Origin: Acidobacteriaceae bacterium
GTDB lineage: Bacteria; Acidobacteriota; Terriglobia; Terriglobales; Acidobacteriaceae
DNA: 37,105 nucleotides
Reading direction: 5' to 3'
NCBI GenBank assembly: GCA_003165075.1
Contig: PLSM01000042.1
Location: 1-37,105, forward strand
A program made the position numbers and the translations under genes. The notes under the pieces are model-generated. The model had not been told where the DNA came from, did no database searches, and saw only the letters and a program-made list of their open reading frames with translations. Shown here piece after piece: positions 7,153-16,292 of the stretch (the stretch's first letter is position 1; every line of letters begins with the position of its first letter).

Positions 7153-10100
7153 TTAAAAGATCTCCTTCAAAGCAAACTGAACAAAGCGTGGGTCGTTTGC
7201 GCTGAATATCTGGCCGAATGCCGTCCCATCTGTGACAGTGCTATCGGGGAGCCCGAAATTAGGATGGTTGAATAGGTTGAAGTTCTCTTCCCGGAATTGA
7301 AGCTTTCCCCATCGTTCTGAGATTCTGAACTCCTTAAAAAAGGATACATCGAAGTTGACCAGCCCGGGACCATACAAGGAGTTACGTCCTACCGAACCAT
7401 ATGTCCCCCATTGAGCCACTTGAAAAGCAGCAGTGTTAAAATACTCCGCGACACGCTTACTGTGGGATCGTCCGGAAGAAAGGTTCGGACTGACTCCGGC
7501 AACTGGATCGGCTGTCTCACTGCCTATGCCAGTAAGTGACGTATCCGGACCGCTGTAAACTGTGAAAGGAAATCCAGTTTGCATAGTAACGGCCCCATTC
7601 AATTCCCACCCATTTAACAGCCCATTGGAAACCCAATTATTGAACCCCCTCACCCTTGGCGCTTGCCAGATAAAGGACGTCACAAAGCGGTGTTTGATAT
7701 CAAATTCAAATGGCCCCTTATCCCGATTGAAATTGTAAGGATCACGCGGCCCCTCACCACCTTCACCGGCCTGAGAGCCAATATCCAGCGTTTTCCCCCA
7801 GACATAAGAGCTTAGGAAAGTGAGACCGTGCTTGAATTGTTTGTTGACAGTGATCTGCAACGAGTTGTAGTTGCTCCAACCGGCGTCATCATCTCTCTCC
7901 ATCGTGTCGTAACAGGGCTGGCCTTTACAAGTTACGTTGCTGAACCTCCTTCGGGCAGTATAATCCGATTCCTGTGTAGCTGGAGACTCCACATTGAAAG
8001 GAAGAGGTACGGCCCAATTATATTCGTGAGACATGAAGAGGTGGACGCCCCGATTCCCGAGGTAAGTGACCTTCAGGGTATAGTCCTTGAAGAGTTCTTG
8101 CTGAACGCCGAAGTTGTATTCCTGTACATACGGCAAATTGAAGGTCGATGGGAAATAGGCCGTAAGGATAGGGTAGGCATATTGGTATGCCGCATCCTGT
8201 GCTGCCCCTTCTGGCACGGAGTAAGGGTAAGGATCAGCAAGTCCGGCATTTGTAAGCCATAGATCTCCCGAAAGGCTCGCTGCATAGTTATTCGTCACGT
8301 TGCCGGGGCTGAAAACACTTCGTGAAATCGTATACGGCTGGGTGTTCGGCAAGCGGTTCCATGCCTCAAGCCGGATGTTATCCCAAAAAATTCCGTATCC
8401 CGCGCTAATAGAAGTTTTCCCCTTGCCCAACGGGTCCCAGGCGAGCCCTATGCGCGGCGCCATATCCTTCATTTGATTAGGCGATGCGGACCGGGGGCAC
8501 CCAGCGTCGTGTAAATTGCCCCCACCACGGCCCTGTTGAGCCGCCGCCGGATAGAGCAGCCCAGGAGGTGCATTCGGGAACACGATCGACTGCTTCGTGA
8601 ACGTCAGATCCATACAATCGCGCCAGTTGCGATTGTCTGCGGGCGGCATAAACGGCTCCCAACGTACCCCAAGATTTGCGGTAAGATTTTTGGTCACCTT
8701 TACGTCATCTTGAACATAGAGATTTACTTCATGGTAGCGTAATTCGTTGCCAGTCGGTGAGTCTTGCCGGCCATACGATGGAAGACCTAACAAGAAGTCG
8801 GACAGGGGATTATTCGAGAAATTATTCTGAAAGAAGAATTCTCCATCTGAGAGAAAATTGAAGAACTGGTTCGGGGCTTCGTCCAGCAAGTCAGTACCGA
8901 CGTTGAGCGAATTCCTTCCCTTGACCCAGCTCATAACATCGGAGACCTGATAGGTGGTCGGAGTCTGATAGTAGTTAGAATTCCCCTGACTATTTATCGA
9001 TCCTGGAATGAACAAGGAGATGGTGTACTTATCGTCGCAACCTCTGGAGTTACAAGGACCTCCGAAATCATGCCAGTTCCGTGGAATGGGATCAACAAAG
9101 TGATGCGCAGTACGATCGAAGCCCAGGGTCAGAGAATTCACCTTGGTCGGCGAGAGTATGTGCGTCCAATTGAGCCCCAAATTTTGGTTGCGGTAGTCCT
9201 GGTCATAGAAGTTGCCGGGAAGGTTGCCGCTAAAAGCCACGCCCGCATCGTCGTTGTAGTAGAAGCGGCCAAAGATTTTGTCTGCTGCGCCGAAGGATTG
9301 ATCGATTCGTGCTACAAATTGGCTTTCATCGAGACGATCCTGGCCAGTACCCGTCGGACCGTCAAAAATGTAGGATCTGCTGCCTGAATTAGGCAACGGC
9401 ATAACCGCTTTGACAAATGCCGCGGCAACGGGGTCAATACGGCCTTGAGGGATGGTATTCTCAGGGAATGCCTGCCCCGTGCGAGGGTCAATCGGGCATG
9501 ACGACCCGGGACAATCATCACTGAAATCCCCTCCGCGCTCCGCCGCTGTCAACACCGTGGGAATAATAATTGGCTGGCTCTCTCTTCGGGAGGTTTGTTG
9601 AGCATAAATAAAGAAGAAAGTCTTATCCTTTCGAATGGGCCCCCCCAAACTTCCTCCATACTGGTTCAGATTATAGGGAGGCCTGGGCGCACCGGCCTCG
9701 TTCGAGAAGTAGTTGTTTGCATTTAAAACCGTATTACGAAAGAACTCGAACAGGGTACCGTGAAACGCATTGGAGCCAGAATTGGTCACAGCGTTAACAG
9801 TGGCGCCGGCGTCTCTCCCGAACGCGGCACTCATTTGTCCCAATTGCATGGTGAACTCGTGCAATGCGTCTGGCGCAGGGAACACGGGCGCAGTAGCTTG
9901 GAACGCATTGATAAAGTCCACCCCGTCCAAAAGATAATAGTTCGATGCTGCCCGGTTGCCATTGACAACTAACCCATTGTTCTGTGATTGGGCATGGCCC
10001 ACGCCTACGATGTCGACCGCCGTACCGGGCATGATTAGTTGGAGATCCAGAGGTGAACGACCGTTCAAGGGCAGGTCGACCATTCGCTGCTCGTCGACAA

Positions 10101-10539
10101 CCTCTTTGACCGTCTCGTCGACAAGGTCCACACCAACCGGTACATCTGTAACAGTTACCTCTTGTGTGATTTCACCCAACTGCATCTTAACTGGAATGCT
10201 CCGGCTTTCCTCCACCTGCAACGTAATGCCTTTTACTATGAATACCTTAAATCCCAATCTCTCTACCTTGACCGAGTAAAGGCCTATAGGGAGAAGTTCG
10301 AAATTGAAGTCACCGCTGGCATCCGTCTTCATGCTGCGGGACGCCCCTGTTGTTTGGTTTGTGACCGTAACTGTAGCGTCAGGCACGACTGCTCCGGTAG
10401 AGTCCGCTACCGTGCCCACTATTCTCCCTGTAGCATTTTGGGCTTGAGCCACTCTCGGAAGAACGCCGATCAGAACTGCGACTAATAGCCACGTAGTAAA
10501 AATACCGAGTCTCTTTGACAAGCTAACCTGGCTGCCCAT
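7153..10539 (-). CDS. TonB-dependent receptor, Oar-like, with N-terminal carboxypeptidase-regulatory domain
   Basis: A 1128-residue outer-membrane protein. Residues about 1-33 are a signal peptide ending AQAQ; residues about 35-120 form a carboxypeptidase-regulatory-like beta-sandwich (GRIVGTVADSTGAVVP); then come a plug (LPLNGRSPLDLQLIMPG) and a long beta barrel ending in phenylalanine (ALKEIF). This architecture is the large SusC/Oar-like group expanded in Acidobacteria and used for uptake of oligosaccharides or other large ligands. The ATG at 10539 has a perfect AGGAGG five bases upstream (10545-10550) and a good promoter about 80 bases upstream. It is the first gene of the minus-strand locus that includes DhaK, DhaL, GH127 and the sugar permease, suggesting it imports the glycan or glycoside they use. 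Ligand is unknown. Confidence 0.92.
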   Translation of the reverse strand: MGSQVSLSKRLGIFTTWLLVAVLIGVLPRVAQAQNATGRIVGTVADSTGAVVPDATVTVTNQTTGASRSMKTDASGDFNFELLPIGLYSVKVERLGFKVFIVKGITLQVEESRSIPVKMQLGEITQEVTVTDVPVGVDLVDETVKEVVDEQRMVDLPLNGRSPLDLQLIMPGTAVDIVGVGHAQSQNNGLVVNGNRAASNYYLLDGVDFINAFQATAPVFPAPDALHEFTMQLGQMSAAFGRDAGATVNAVTNSGSNAFHGTLFEFFRNTVLNANNYFSNEAGAPRPPYNLNQYGGSLGGPIRKDKTFFFIYAQQTSRRESQPIIIPTVLTAAERGGDFSDDCPGSSCPIDPRTGQAFPENTIPQGRIDPVAAAFVKAVMPLPNSGSRSYIFDGPTGTGQDRLDESQFVARIDQSFGAADKIFGRFYYNDDAGVAFSGNLPGNFYDQDYRNQNLGLNWTHILSPTKVNSLTLGFDRTAHHFVDPIPRNWHDFGGPCNSRGCDDKYTISLFIPGSINSQGNSNYYQTPTTYQVSDVMSWVKGRNSLNVGTDLLDEAPNQFFNFLSDGEFFFQNNFSNNPLSDFLLGLPSYGRQDSPTGNELRYHEVNLYVQDDVKVTKNLTANLGVRWEPFMPPADNRNWRDCMDLTFTKQSIVFPNAPPGLLYPAAAQQGRGGGNLHDAGCPRSASPNQMKDMAPRIGLAWDPLGKGKTSISAGYGIFWDNIRLEAWNRLPNTQPYTISRSVFSPGNVTNNYAASLSGDLWLTNAGLADPYPYSVPEGAAQDAAYQYAYPILTAYFPSTFNLPYVQEYNFGVQQELFKDYTLKVTYLGNRGVHLFMSHEYNWAVPLPFNVESPATQESDYTARRRFSNVTCKGQPCYDTMERDDDAGWSNYNSLQITVNKQFKHGLTFLSSYVWGKTLDIGSQAGEGGEGPRDPYNFNRDKGPFEFDIKHRFVTSFIWQAPRVRGFNNWVSNGLLNGWELNGAVTMQTGFPFTVYSGPDTSLTGIGSETADPVAGVSPNLSSGRSHSKRVAEYFNTAAFQVAQWGTYGSVGRNSLYGPGLVNFDVSFFKEFRISERWGKLQFREENFNLFNHPNFGLPDSTVTDGTAFGQIFSANDPRFVQFALKEIF

Positions 10540-10611
10540 GCATGCCTCCTAAAGCACCTTTTGGGATTCAGCAGACCCCAAGCGAAAATGCAAACGGTTA
10601 AACAGTGCGAG

Positions 10612-10641
10612 AATATACCAATTGTAAAGTGACGTTGTCAA
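10612..10641 (-). promoter_or_regulatory. Sigma70-type promoter of the TonB receptor locus
   Basis: Read on the minus strand: -35 TTGACA (10641-10636, perfect), an 18-base spacer, and -10 TATATT (10617-10612, five of six consensus bases). Transcription would start near 10605, giving a leader of about 65 bases that ends in AGGAGG and the ATG at 10539. The remaining stretch up to about 10900 shows nothing I can name. Confidence 0.72.
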
Positions 10642-10969
10642 ATGTTTTTCTTCGTCGGTGCGGAAAATGGTCGGTTCCCCCGGAAATTTGCCCAACTATT
10701 GCCCCGGGGAGACAACCGCGCTGGGGGGATTGCGATTCGTTATGAGGTGTTCGCAACAAGTGAAAATGCCCGGTCTTCTTAGCACATAAAATGTCGGTGC
10801 TGTCCTATTAGGGCGTCGCCATGTGTACGCCGCCTCAGCCTCTCGATCTACTTCGGTTTTATCGCGAGGTAAACCATTCAAATTAAAGCCCTCGGAATCG
10901 CCTGTCTTCTAGCAGTCGCTGGCGTCTAGGCTTACGCCCACGCCCAGGCAACTACTATGCCCGCGCCAG

Positions 10970-11401
10970 CTCATGGGTGGGTCACGCTTCCGGCTGAAGC
11001 CTACTAGCCTGGCTCCCTGCAGGGCCAACTTCACCGAGGTATCGCTCAGTTCATTCCCGTTCTCTTGGCACTTTTCTCGTGAAAGTGGCGTACGCTCGAC
11101 TCAAAGTACCTCGACCGGTACACGGTCCAGAACCCGCTCCACTCGCGCCGGGGGCACCCGCTTGCTGTTGGGTTTGCCTCGCCGCCGGTTCATCAGCCCT
11201 TCATAGCCGTGTCGTTCCTACCGCTTCCGTCAGCGCCGGATCGACAAGGTCGCTGATGCCAATAATCTCCGCTGCCTGCCACCGCGTGATCTTCTTCGCT
11301 ATGGCCGCGATATCACTTCCTGCCCCTTCATCGCCCGCTCTGCGCGGCCATCGCATAAACGTCCATGCTTCGCATGTTCGCGTGCTTTCGCCGCCCGCCA
11401 A
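10970..11401 (-). pseudogene. Degenerate ISNCY-type transposase remnant
   Basis: On the minus strand, residues encoded near 11296-11249 read KKITRWQAAEIIGISD, the N-terminal HTH of ISNCY-like transposases. Further downstream, in shifting frames, come RRRGKP (near 11190) and VKLALQGARLV (near 11030-11005), which occur in the same order in intact relatives. Stops and frame changes separate the pieces, so the gene is dead. No terminal inverted repeats were recognised. It marks past insertion between the minus-strand uptake locus and the plus-strand TPR gene. Confidence 0.7.
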
Positions 11402-11454
11402 GCGGATAGATCACGTGCTAATTCAGCCTGGTGTACGATGTGCTAGGAGTCGTT

Positions 11455-12711
11455 ATGAGGACTTTTTTTCGAATAGTGAAAGAAGATGCTCCTTCAATTT
11501 CTTGTGGATGGGACTGGAGTAAGGCGGGAGTATTAGTGATCGCACTTTTAGTCAGCGGCGCAATGATCGGACAGGCACAGGGTAATTCCGCTGAGATTCA
11601 AACCTATCTGCAGCGCGCCCGTAATGCGATAACGACGCAGGATCTTGAAGGCGCTTCCCATGAATACGCAGAGATCCTAAAGCTTGATCCGCGAAATGTG
11701 GAGGCTTACACCGGGATGGGAGTCACGCTCTACGGGATGGGAAAACCCAAGGAGGCTGCGGCGGCACTCCAATCTGCTCTCCAGCTTGACGCGGGCCAAA
11801 TCACGGCCCAAGTGTTCCTCGCCCTGAGCAAGGCAGCCCTGGGTCAGTGTGTTGAAGCCATTCCCCTATTGAATAAATACTTTGATGAAGGCACGGAACC
11901 GAAGTTACGTCGCCTTGAGGGGCTAAATTTGGTTACCTGCTATGAAAATCGATCTGACTTAGACCACGCGCGTGACGCAGCACAGGCCCTGAATCGGTCA
12001 TACCCCGATGACCCCGAAGTGTTGTTCCATCTAGCGGAGGTTTACTCCAGCTTGTTGAACACGACGGTTAACGAGCTGTTGAAAAAGCACCCCGAGTCCT
12101 ACCGGTTCCATCAGATAGCCGGAGAGACACTCGAAGCAGAAAGCAACTACAAGCAAGCCATAAAAGAATATCGCAAAGCCCTCGAGATTAATCCGAGGGC
12201 TTTAGGTCTTCACTACCGGATCGGCAGGTTGATCCTCCTCACGGCAGGAGGGACAGAGTCGGTAGGAGGGACAGAGGCAGACGCGCAGGCCCTTGTTGAG
12301 TTTCAAAAGGAACGGGTCATCAATCCGGTGGATGAGGCCTCCGAATATCAGATCGGCGAAATCTTCTTAAGGGGCCAACGCTACGAAGAATCGAGGCAAC
12401 AGTTTCTTCGTGCTCTGGAGTTATCTCCTGATTTCGCAGAAGCACATGTTGGCTTGGCGAAGATTGAATTGGAAGATCATCAACCGAAAATGGCCCTAAA
12501 AGAGCTTGAGCGCGCAATCCAACTCCAACCCAAGAATCCTTCCGCTCATTACACTCTCATGCTGGTTTACCGTGATCTTGGCGAGAAGCAACAAGCCACC
12601 CGCGAAATGGAGGTGTTCAGGAACCTGAAAGCTGACGAGGACAAAGACTTCAGGTCGAAGTTGCAGGCGCTTTTGGCAGAGGGAGATTCCGGGCCAGAGA
12701 AATCTCGATGA
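11455..12711 (+). CDS. TPR-repeat protein paired with the CRTAC1-like protein
   Basis: A 418-residue protein with an N-terminal hydrophobic segment (about residues 25-41, ending GQAQG; signal peptide) and tandem TPR units over the rest. The start at 11455 is favoured over the upstream GTG at 11431 because AGGAG lies 6 bases before it. An 18-bp imperfect tandem duplication (12246-12277) adds a Gly-Gly-Thr-Glu repeat in the linker region. The stop overlaps an ATG at 12708 (ATGA), so translation is probably coupled to the following CRTAC1-like gene. Such TPR/CRTAC1 pairs are common in Acidobacteria; the function is not established. Confidence 0.85.
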   Translation: MRTFFRIVKEDAPSISCGWDWSKAGVLVIALLVSGAMIGQAQGNSAEIQTYLQRARNAITTQDLEGASHEYAEILKLDPRNVEAYTGMGVTLYGMGKPKEAAAALQSALQLDAGQITAQVFLALSKAALGQCVEAIPLLNKYFDEGTEPKLRRLEGLNLVTCYENRSDLDHARDAAQALNRSYPDDPEVLFHLAEVYSSLLNTTVNELLKKHPESYRFHQIAGETLEAESNYKQAIKEYRKALEINPRALGLHYRIGRLILLTAGGTESVGGTEADAQALVEFQKERVINPVDEASEYQIGEIFLRGQRYEESRQQFLRALELSPDFAEAHVGLAKIELEDHQPKMALKELERAIQLQPKNPSAHYTLMLVYRDLGEKQQATREMEVFRNLKADEDKDFRSKLQALLAEGDSGPEKSR

Positions 12712-12776
12712 GCGTGCCTCCGTGGTTTTCGCGGCTATTGTATGAAAATACTTCAATCAATCACAGGCGGGACGTT

Positions 12777-14522
12777 ATGAGCTCCTCCCGGCGATCTTTT
12801 CTTCGCTCCATAGCTGGAGGATCTCTGCTTCTTCCTTCCATTCGGCAGTTCACGAGAATGAGCAAGGTGTTAGCGGCTCTCGACACCACGCAAATCGACT
12901 TGGGTTTTGACTTCGCCGACGTTGCTCGGTCCGCGGGGCTCAATTTCCGAAACTACTACGGCGGGGAGAAGAGCAAGCGATACATCCTGGAAGCTAACGG
13001 ATGTGGGGTTGCCTTCTTTGACTATGACAACGATGGTTGGCTGGATATCTTTCTGCTCAACGGATCTCGGATAGAAGGTTTTCCTCCTGGGCAGGAGCCT
13101 ACCAACCACCTCCTGCATAACAACCGGGACGGGACTTTCGGTGATCGGACTGAAAAGGCCGGATTGGTTCGGCACGGTTGGAGCCAAGGTGTATGCATTG
13201 GCGATTACGATAATGACGGTTTTGAAGACCTCTTCGTTACTTACTGGGGGCAAAACGTTCTCTACCACAACAATGGAGATGGCACTTTCACAGATGTCAC
13301 TCGCGAGGCAGGTCTGTCAGGAGGAGCTCCGCGCTGGGGCACCGGTTGCACTTTTCTTGACTACGACCGAGATGGTCATCTGGATCTCTTCGTCTCAAAT
13401 TATCTCGACTTTGACTTCAAGACTGCGATGGATCCAGGAACCAATCCGTACTGTTTCTTCGAGGGATTGGCGGTGAACTGTGGTCCGCGTGGATTGAAAC
13501 CCGAAACAGATCTTCTCTTTCACAATAATGGTGATGGGACATTCACGGACGTCTCCGAAAGAGCAGGCATCACCAAGACCAGTCATTACTATGGCTTAAC
13601 GGCCGTGGCCGCCGACTTCGATAACGACGGGTGGCCAGACATTTTTGTTGCCAATGATGTGACCCCAAGCCTTTTGTACCAAAACAATCATGACGGAACC
13701 TTTACTGAAGCAGGAGTACTGGCGGGGTGCGCCTACGATGACAACGGACGGGCGATGTCGGGTATGGGGATTGGCGTTGGGGACTATAACTGTGATGGTT
13801 GGCTTGACATTTTCAGGACTAATTTCTCCGAGGAGACGCCGACTCTCTACCACAACGATGGCAGAGCGATTTTCACGGAGGTTACCCGTAAGGCTGGAGT
13901 GGCCAAGTACGATCGCTTCGTTGGGTGGGGGTGTGGGTTCGTCGACTTTGACAATGACGGCTGGCTGGATATTTTTTACTGCAACGGCTCTGTGTATCCT
14001 GAACTTGAGAGTGCCCATATCGAAGACAAGTATCTAGAGCCATCCGTGCTTTACCGCAATCTCCGTGACGGTAGCTTTGAAGACGTTTCGGCACGAGCTG
14101 GAGCCTGTATTACTGCCCGTTCCAGGAGTATGGGCTGTGCCTTCGGCGATTTCGACAATGACGGAAACATCGATATCCTCATTAACCGGATGAATGATTA
14201 TCCTTCCCTTCTTCGCTGTCAGCGCAGGAACAACAACCATTGGATTACGGTTCGAGCGATAGGGACAAAGTCCAATCGCAGTGGGATTGGCGCCCGATTG
14301 AAATGCGTTACCGGTGACCATGTTCAAATTGATGAGGTCCGTAGCGGTGGCAGCTTCATTTCTCAAAACGACCTTCGGATTCATTTCGGCCTGGGCGCTG
14401 CGGAAAAAGTGGATCGGATCGAGGTGCAATGGCCGAGCGGACATTTGGATGTCCTACGCAACTTGAGCGTTGACCAGTCGATTCGCATTTGGGAAGGCGG
14501 TAAGTATTCTCGGGCGGAATGA
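12777..14522 (+). CDS. CRTAC1-family protein with FG-GAP/VCBS repeats and ASPIC/UnbV C-terminal domain
   Basis: A 581-residue exported protein. It starts with a twin-arginine signal (SRRSFLRSIAGGSLLLP). Next come many calcium-binding beta-propeller repeats of the type FFDYDNDGWLDIF, and last a C-terminal ASPIC/UnbV domain (GIGARLKCVTG ... VQWPSG). The family is extracytoplasmic and thought to bind ligand or partner through the propeller; no enzyme activity is known. I prefer the ATG at 12777, which places the Tat motif at the N-terminus. The ATG at 12708, overlapping the preceding stop, would add 23 residues. Coupled to the TPR gene upstream. The aspartate-rich repeats also create many false antisense frames. 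Confidence 0.88.
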   Translation: MSSSRRSFLRSIAGGSLLLPSIRQFTRMSKVLAALDTTQIDLGFDFADVARSAGLNFRNYYGGEKSKRYILEANGCGVAFFDYDNDGWLDIFLLNGSRIEGFPPGQEPTNHLLHNNRDGTFGDRTEKAGLVRHGWSQGVCIGDYDNDGFEDLFVTYWGQNVLYHNNGDGTFTDVTREAGLSGGAPRWGTGCTFLDYDRDGHLDLFVSNYLDFDFKTAMDPGTNPYCFFEGLAVNCGPRGLKPETDLLFHNNGDGTFTDVSERAGITKTSHYYGLTAVAADFDNDGWPDIFVANDVTPSLLYQNNHDGTFTEAGVLAGCAYDDNGRAMSGMGIGVGDYNCDGWLDIFRTNFSEETPTLYHNDGRAIFTEVTRKAGVAKYDRFVGWGCGFVDFDNDGWLDIFYCNGSVYPELESAHIEDKYLEPSVLYRNLRDGSFEDVSARAGACITARSRSMGCAFGDFDNDGNIDILINRMNDYPSLLRCQRRNNNHWITVRAIGTKSNRSGIGARLKCVTGDHVQIDEVRSGGSFISQNDLRIHFGLGAAEKVDRIEVQWPSGHLDVLRNLSVDQSIRIWEGGKYSRAE

Positions 14523-14653
14523 GAGTCGCGTTGCACCGGGTCACCGACCAGGCCCGACCTCGGCTATACGTATGGAGTACCTATCTCCGACAACGGCCTT
14601 GTCCCTCGGAAAGAGTGTTGAAACAGAGCAAACGCATATCTGAATCTGAATTG

Positions 14654-14896
14654 TTAATTAGAGCAAGTAGTTATTGTCCTGATCTGACCTTTTTCTCTGT
14701 TCGATTCGGTGTCTGAAATCATCAGGCGAATTTGTTTGCTGCTTCGCGAACTCGTTCGGCGCCATGTATCTCTGAGCAGAGTGTGCTTGACCGTGCGGCC
14801 TGCTTCCATTTGCTTCAAAGCCGCCATCATCTGCGCTTCCGTGTGCTGGGTCGGCTCATCGTCCTTCCCCTTTCCTTCGTACAAATCGTATTCCAA
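14654..14896 (-). pseudogene. IS3-type OrfA (HTH) transposase fragment
   Basis: The minus-strand frame contains HTEAQMMAALKQMEAGRTV (about 14845-14789), the start of IS3/IS911-type OrfA proteins, whose usual form is FTEEQI-ALKQAEAGRKV. The HTH continuation and OrfB are absent, so only a stub remains. It lies directly upstream of the RuBisCO-like gene promoter. Outside this stub, the rest of 14523-15010 shows no gene. Confidence 0.65.
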
Positions 14897-15010
14897 TTCG
14901 GCCGAATTCAGGGCTTCAGATCAATTGTGGCCTGCCCGGTATTTTGTGCCGGTGAGAGTATTGGAAACTCTGACGGAAGGCTGCGTAGATCGCTGGTGCG
15001 TTATTGGAGC

Positions 15011-15040
15011 TTTACATTTGGAAAAGTTGCTTTATATAAT
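15011..15040 (+). promoter_or_regulatory. Sigma70-type promoter of the RuBisCO-like gene
   Basis: -35 TTTACA (15011-15016, five of six), an 18-base spacer, and -10 TATAAT (15035-15040, perfect). The ATG follows 34 bases after the -10 box, with GGAG (15065-15068 region) in place as ribosome binding site. A transcript starting near 15047 would carry a leader of about 27 bases. Confidence 0.7.
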
Positions 15041-15073
15041 GAAATACTTATTCTAAGCGGTGAGGGAGTCGAC

Positions 15074-16186
15074 ATGCACGGATTTACTGCCACCTACCAG
15101 ATTCAAGCTTCCTCACTGGAGGATGCCAAGAATTGGGCCGCGAGCGTAGCTCGCGAAGAGACCATCGAATGCATAGACGAAGGGGTCCCGCATGCCTTCA
15201 TCTTAGATGAGGTCCTTGGGAAGGTGGTCACAGTCTCTGAGCGCGGCCCCTCAGGCTATAACGCCGTGATTTTTTACAATCGCGAGATAACGGGCAACGA
15301 ACTTCCACAACTTCTCAACATCCTCTACGGAAATTCATCCATGCACGTGGGTGTAAAGCTCGTTGACATCAGCATCCCCGAAGACACACTCAAAGCATTC
15401 CCGGGACCTCGATACGGCGCGAAAGGTGTGCGCGAGAAGACCAAGCGACAGACAGGTCCGCTTCTGTGCACGGTGCTCAAACCCGTGGGCTTGACGCCGA
15501 AGGAACTTGCGGAACTGGCGTATCAGTGCGTGCTCGGCGGCGTTGACATTATCAAGGATGATCACAGCTTCGGCATGCAGAAGTGGGCGCCCTTCGAGAA
15601 AAGGGTCGAGACCATCGCGGCCGCGGTTGCGAAGGGAAACGCCGAGACCGGCAATTCTACTCTCTACGCACCCAGTATGAACTGTTCGCTCGACAAGTTC
15701 GAGGAACATGCACGATTTGCCGTCCAGGCCGGCGCCGGCGCCTATCTTGTGATGCCCGGACTGACCGGCTGGGATTCAATCCGTTTCCTCGCGTCGAGCA
15801 AGGAACTGTCTCTTCCGATCATGGCCCATCCATCGGGCATGGGCTCGATCCCGAATGCCGGCACGAACGGCCTCAGCCATTCGATGCTTTACGCAATCTA
15901 TCCACGACTCGTCGGCGCCGACGTGTCGATCTATCCGAGCTTCGGCGGCCGGTACGGGTTCAGCAAGGAACTGTGCGTTCAGGTTGCGAACGACTGCCGA
16001 AACCCGAATGGACTATTCCAACCCATCCTGCCTGCGCCTGGCGGCGGCATGACAATAGAACTCGCAAAGCTGCTCCGCGAAATGTATGGTGATGACGCCG
16101 TCTTTCTCTTCGGTGGCGGAGCGATGCGGTACAAAGACAGGATTGCGTCCGGCGTCAAGGAGCTGAGAGCGGCGCTCAGCCTGTGA
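15074..16186 (+). CDS. RuBisCO-like protein (form IV type), probable sugar-acid-phosphate transcarboxylase, hydrolase or decarboxylase
   Basis: A 370-residue protein with the RuBisCO large-chain barrel: VLKPVGLT (K136, aligns with catalytic Lys175), GGVDIIKDDH (K161 aligns with the carbamylated Lys201; D163 with Asp203; H164 replaces Glu204), AHPSG (H252, near His294) and APGGGM and FGGG phosphate-site motifs near the C-terminus. The loop-6 lysine of true RuBisCO is missing; GGRYGFS is in its place. So it should not fix CO2. The IKDDH motif recalls RLPs of sugar-acid catabolism, where 3-oxo-isoapionate-4-phosphate is cleaved or decarboxylated in D-apiose oxidation; assignment to that activity is inference. 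The start at 15074 follows a good Shine-Dalgarno. Followed by a SorC regulator and a split transketolase. Confidence 0.9.
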   Translation: MHGFTATYQIQASSLEDAKNWAASVAREETIECIDEGVPHAFILDEVLGKVVTVSERGPSGYNAVIFYNREITGNELPQLLNILYGNSSMHVGVKLVDISIPEDTLKAFPGPRYGAKGVREKTKRQTGPLLCTVLKPVGLTPKELAELAYQCVLGGVDIIKDDHSFGMQKWAPFEKRVETIAAAVAKGNAETGNSTLYAPSMNCSLDKFEEHARFAVQAGAGAYLVMPGLTGWDSIRFLASSKELSLPIMAHPSGMGSIPNAGTNGLSHSMLYAIYPRLVGADVSIYPSFGGRYGFSKELCVQVANDCRNPNGLFQPILPAPGGGMTIELAKLLREMYGDDAVFLFGGGAMRYKDRIASGVKELRAALSL

Positions 16187-16292
16187 TGGGTCGGCTTTGG
16201 CAGGACGCATCCACGCGTGCGGGACTGCGACATGGTCAGCCGCTGGGAACGGATGTTGGATTTTTCGATCGGAAAGGCCATGAGGATCGCCC

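Noticed and set aside
12246..12277. 18-bp imperfect tandem repeat in the TPR gene as regulatory repeat
   Set aside because: Lies within coding sequence and keeps frame; only adds a Gly-Gly-Thr-Glu duplication.
14732..15073. Open frame extending the RuBisCO-like gene 114 codons upstream
   Set aside because: It runs antisense through the IS3 remnant and across the promoter; the ATG at 15074 has a Shine-Dalgarno and matches the family N-terminus.
15074..16186. True carboxylating RuBisCO
   Set aside because: Loop-6 lysine and one metal ligand are missing, the chain is about 100 residues too short, and no phosphoribulokinase is near.
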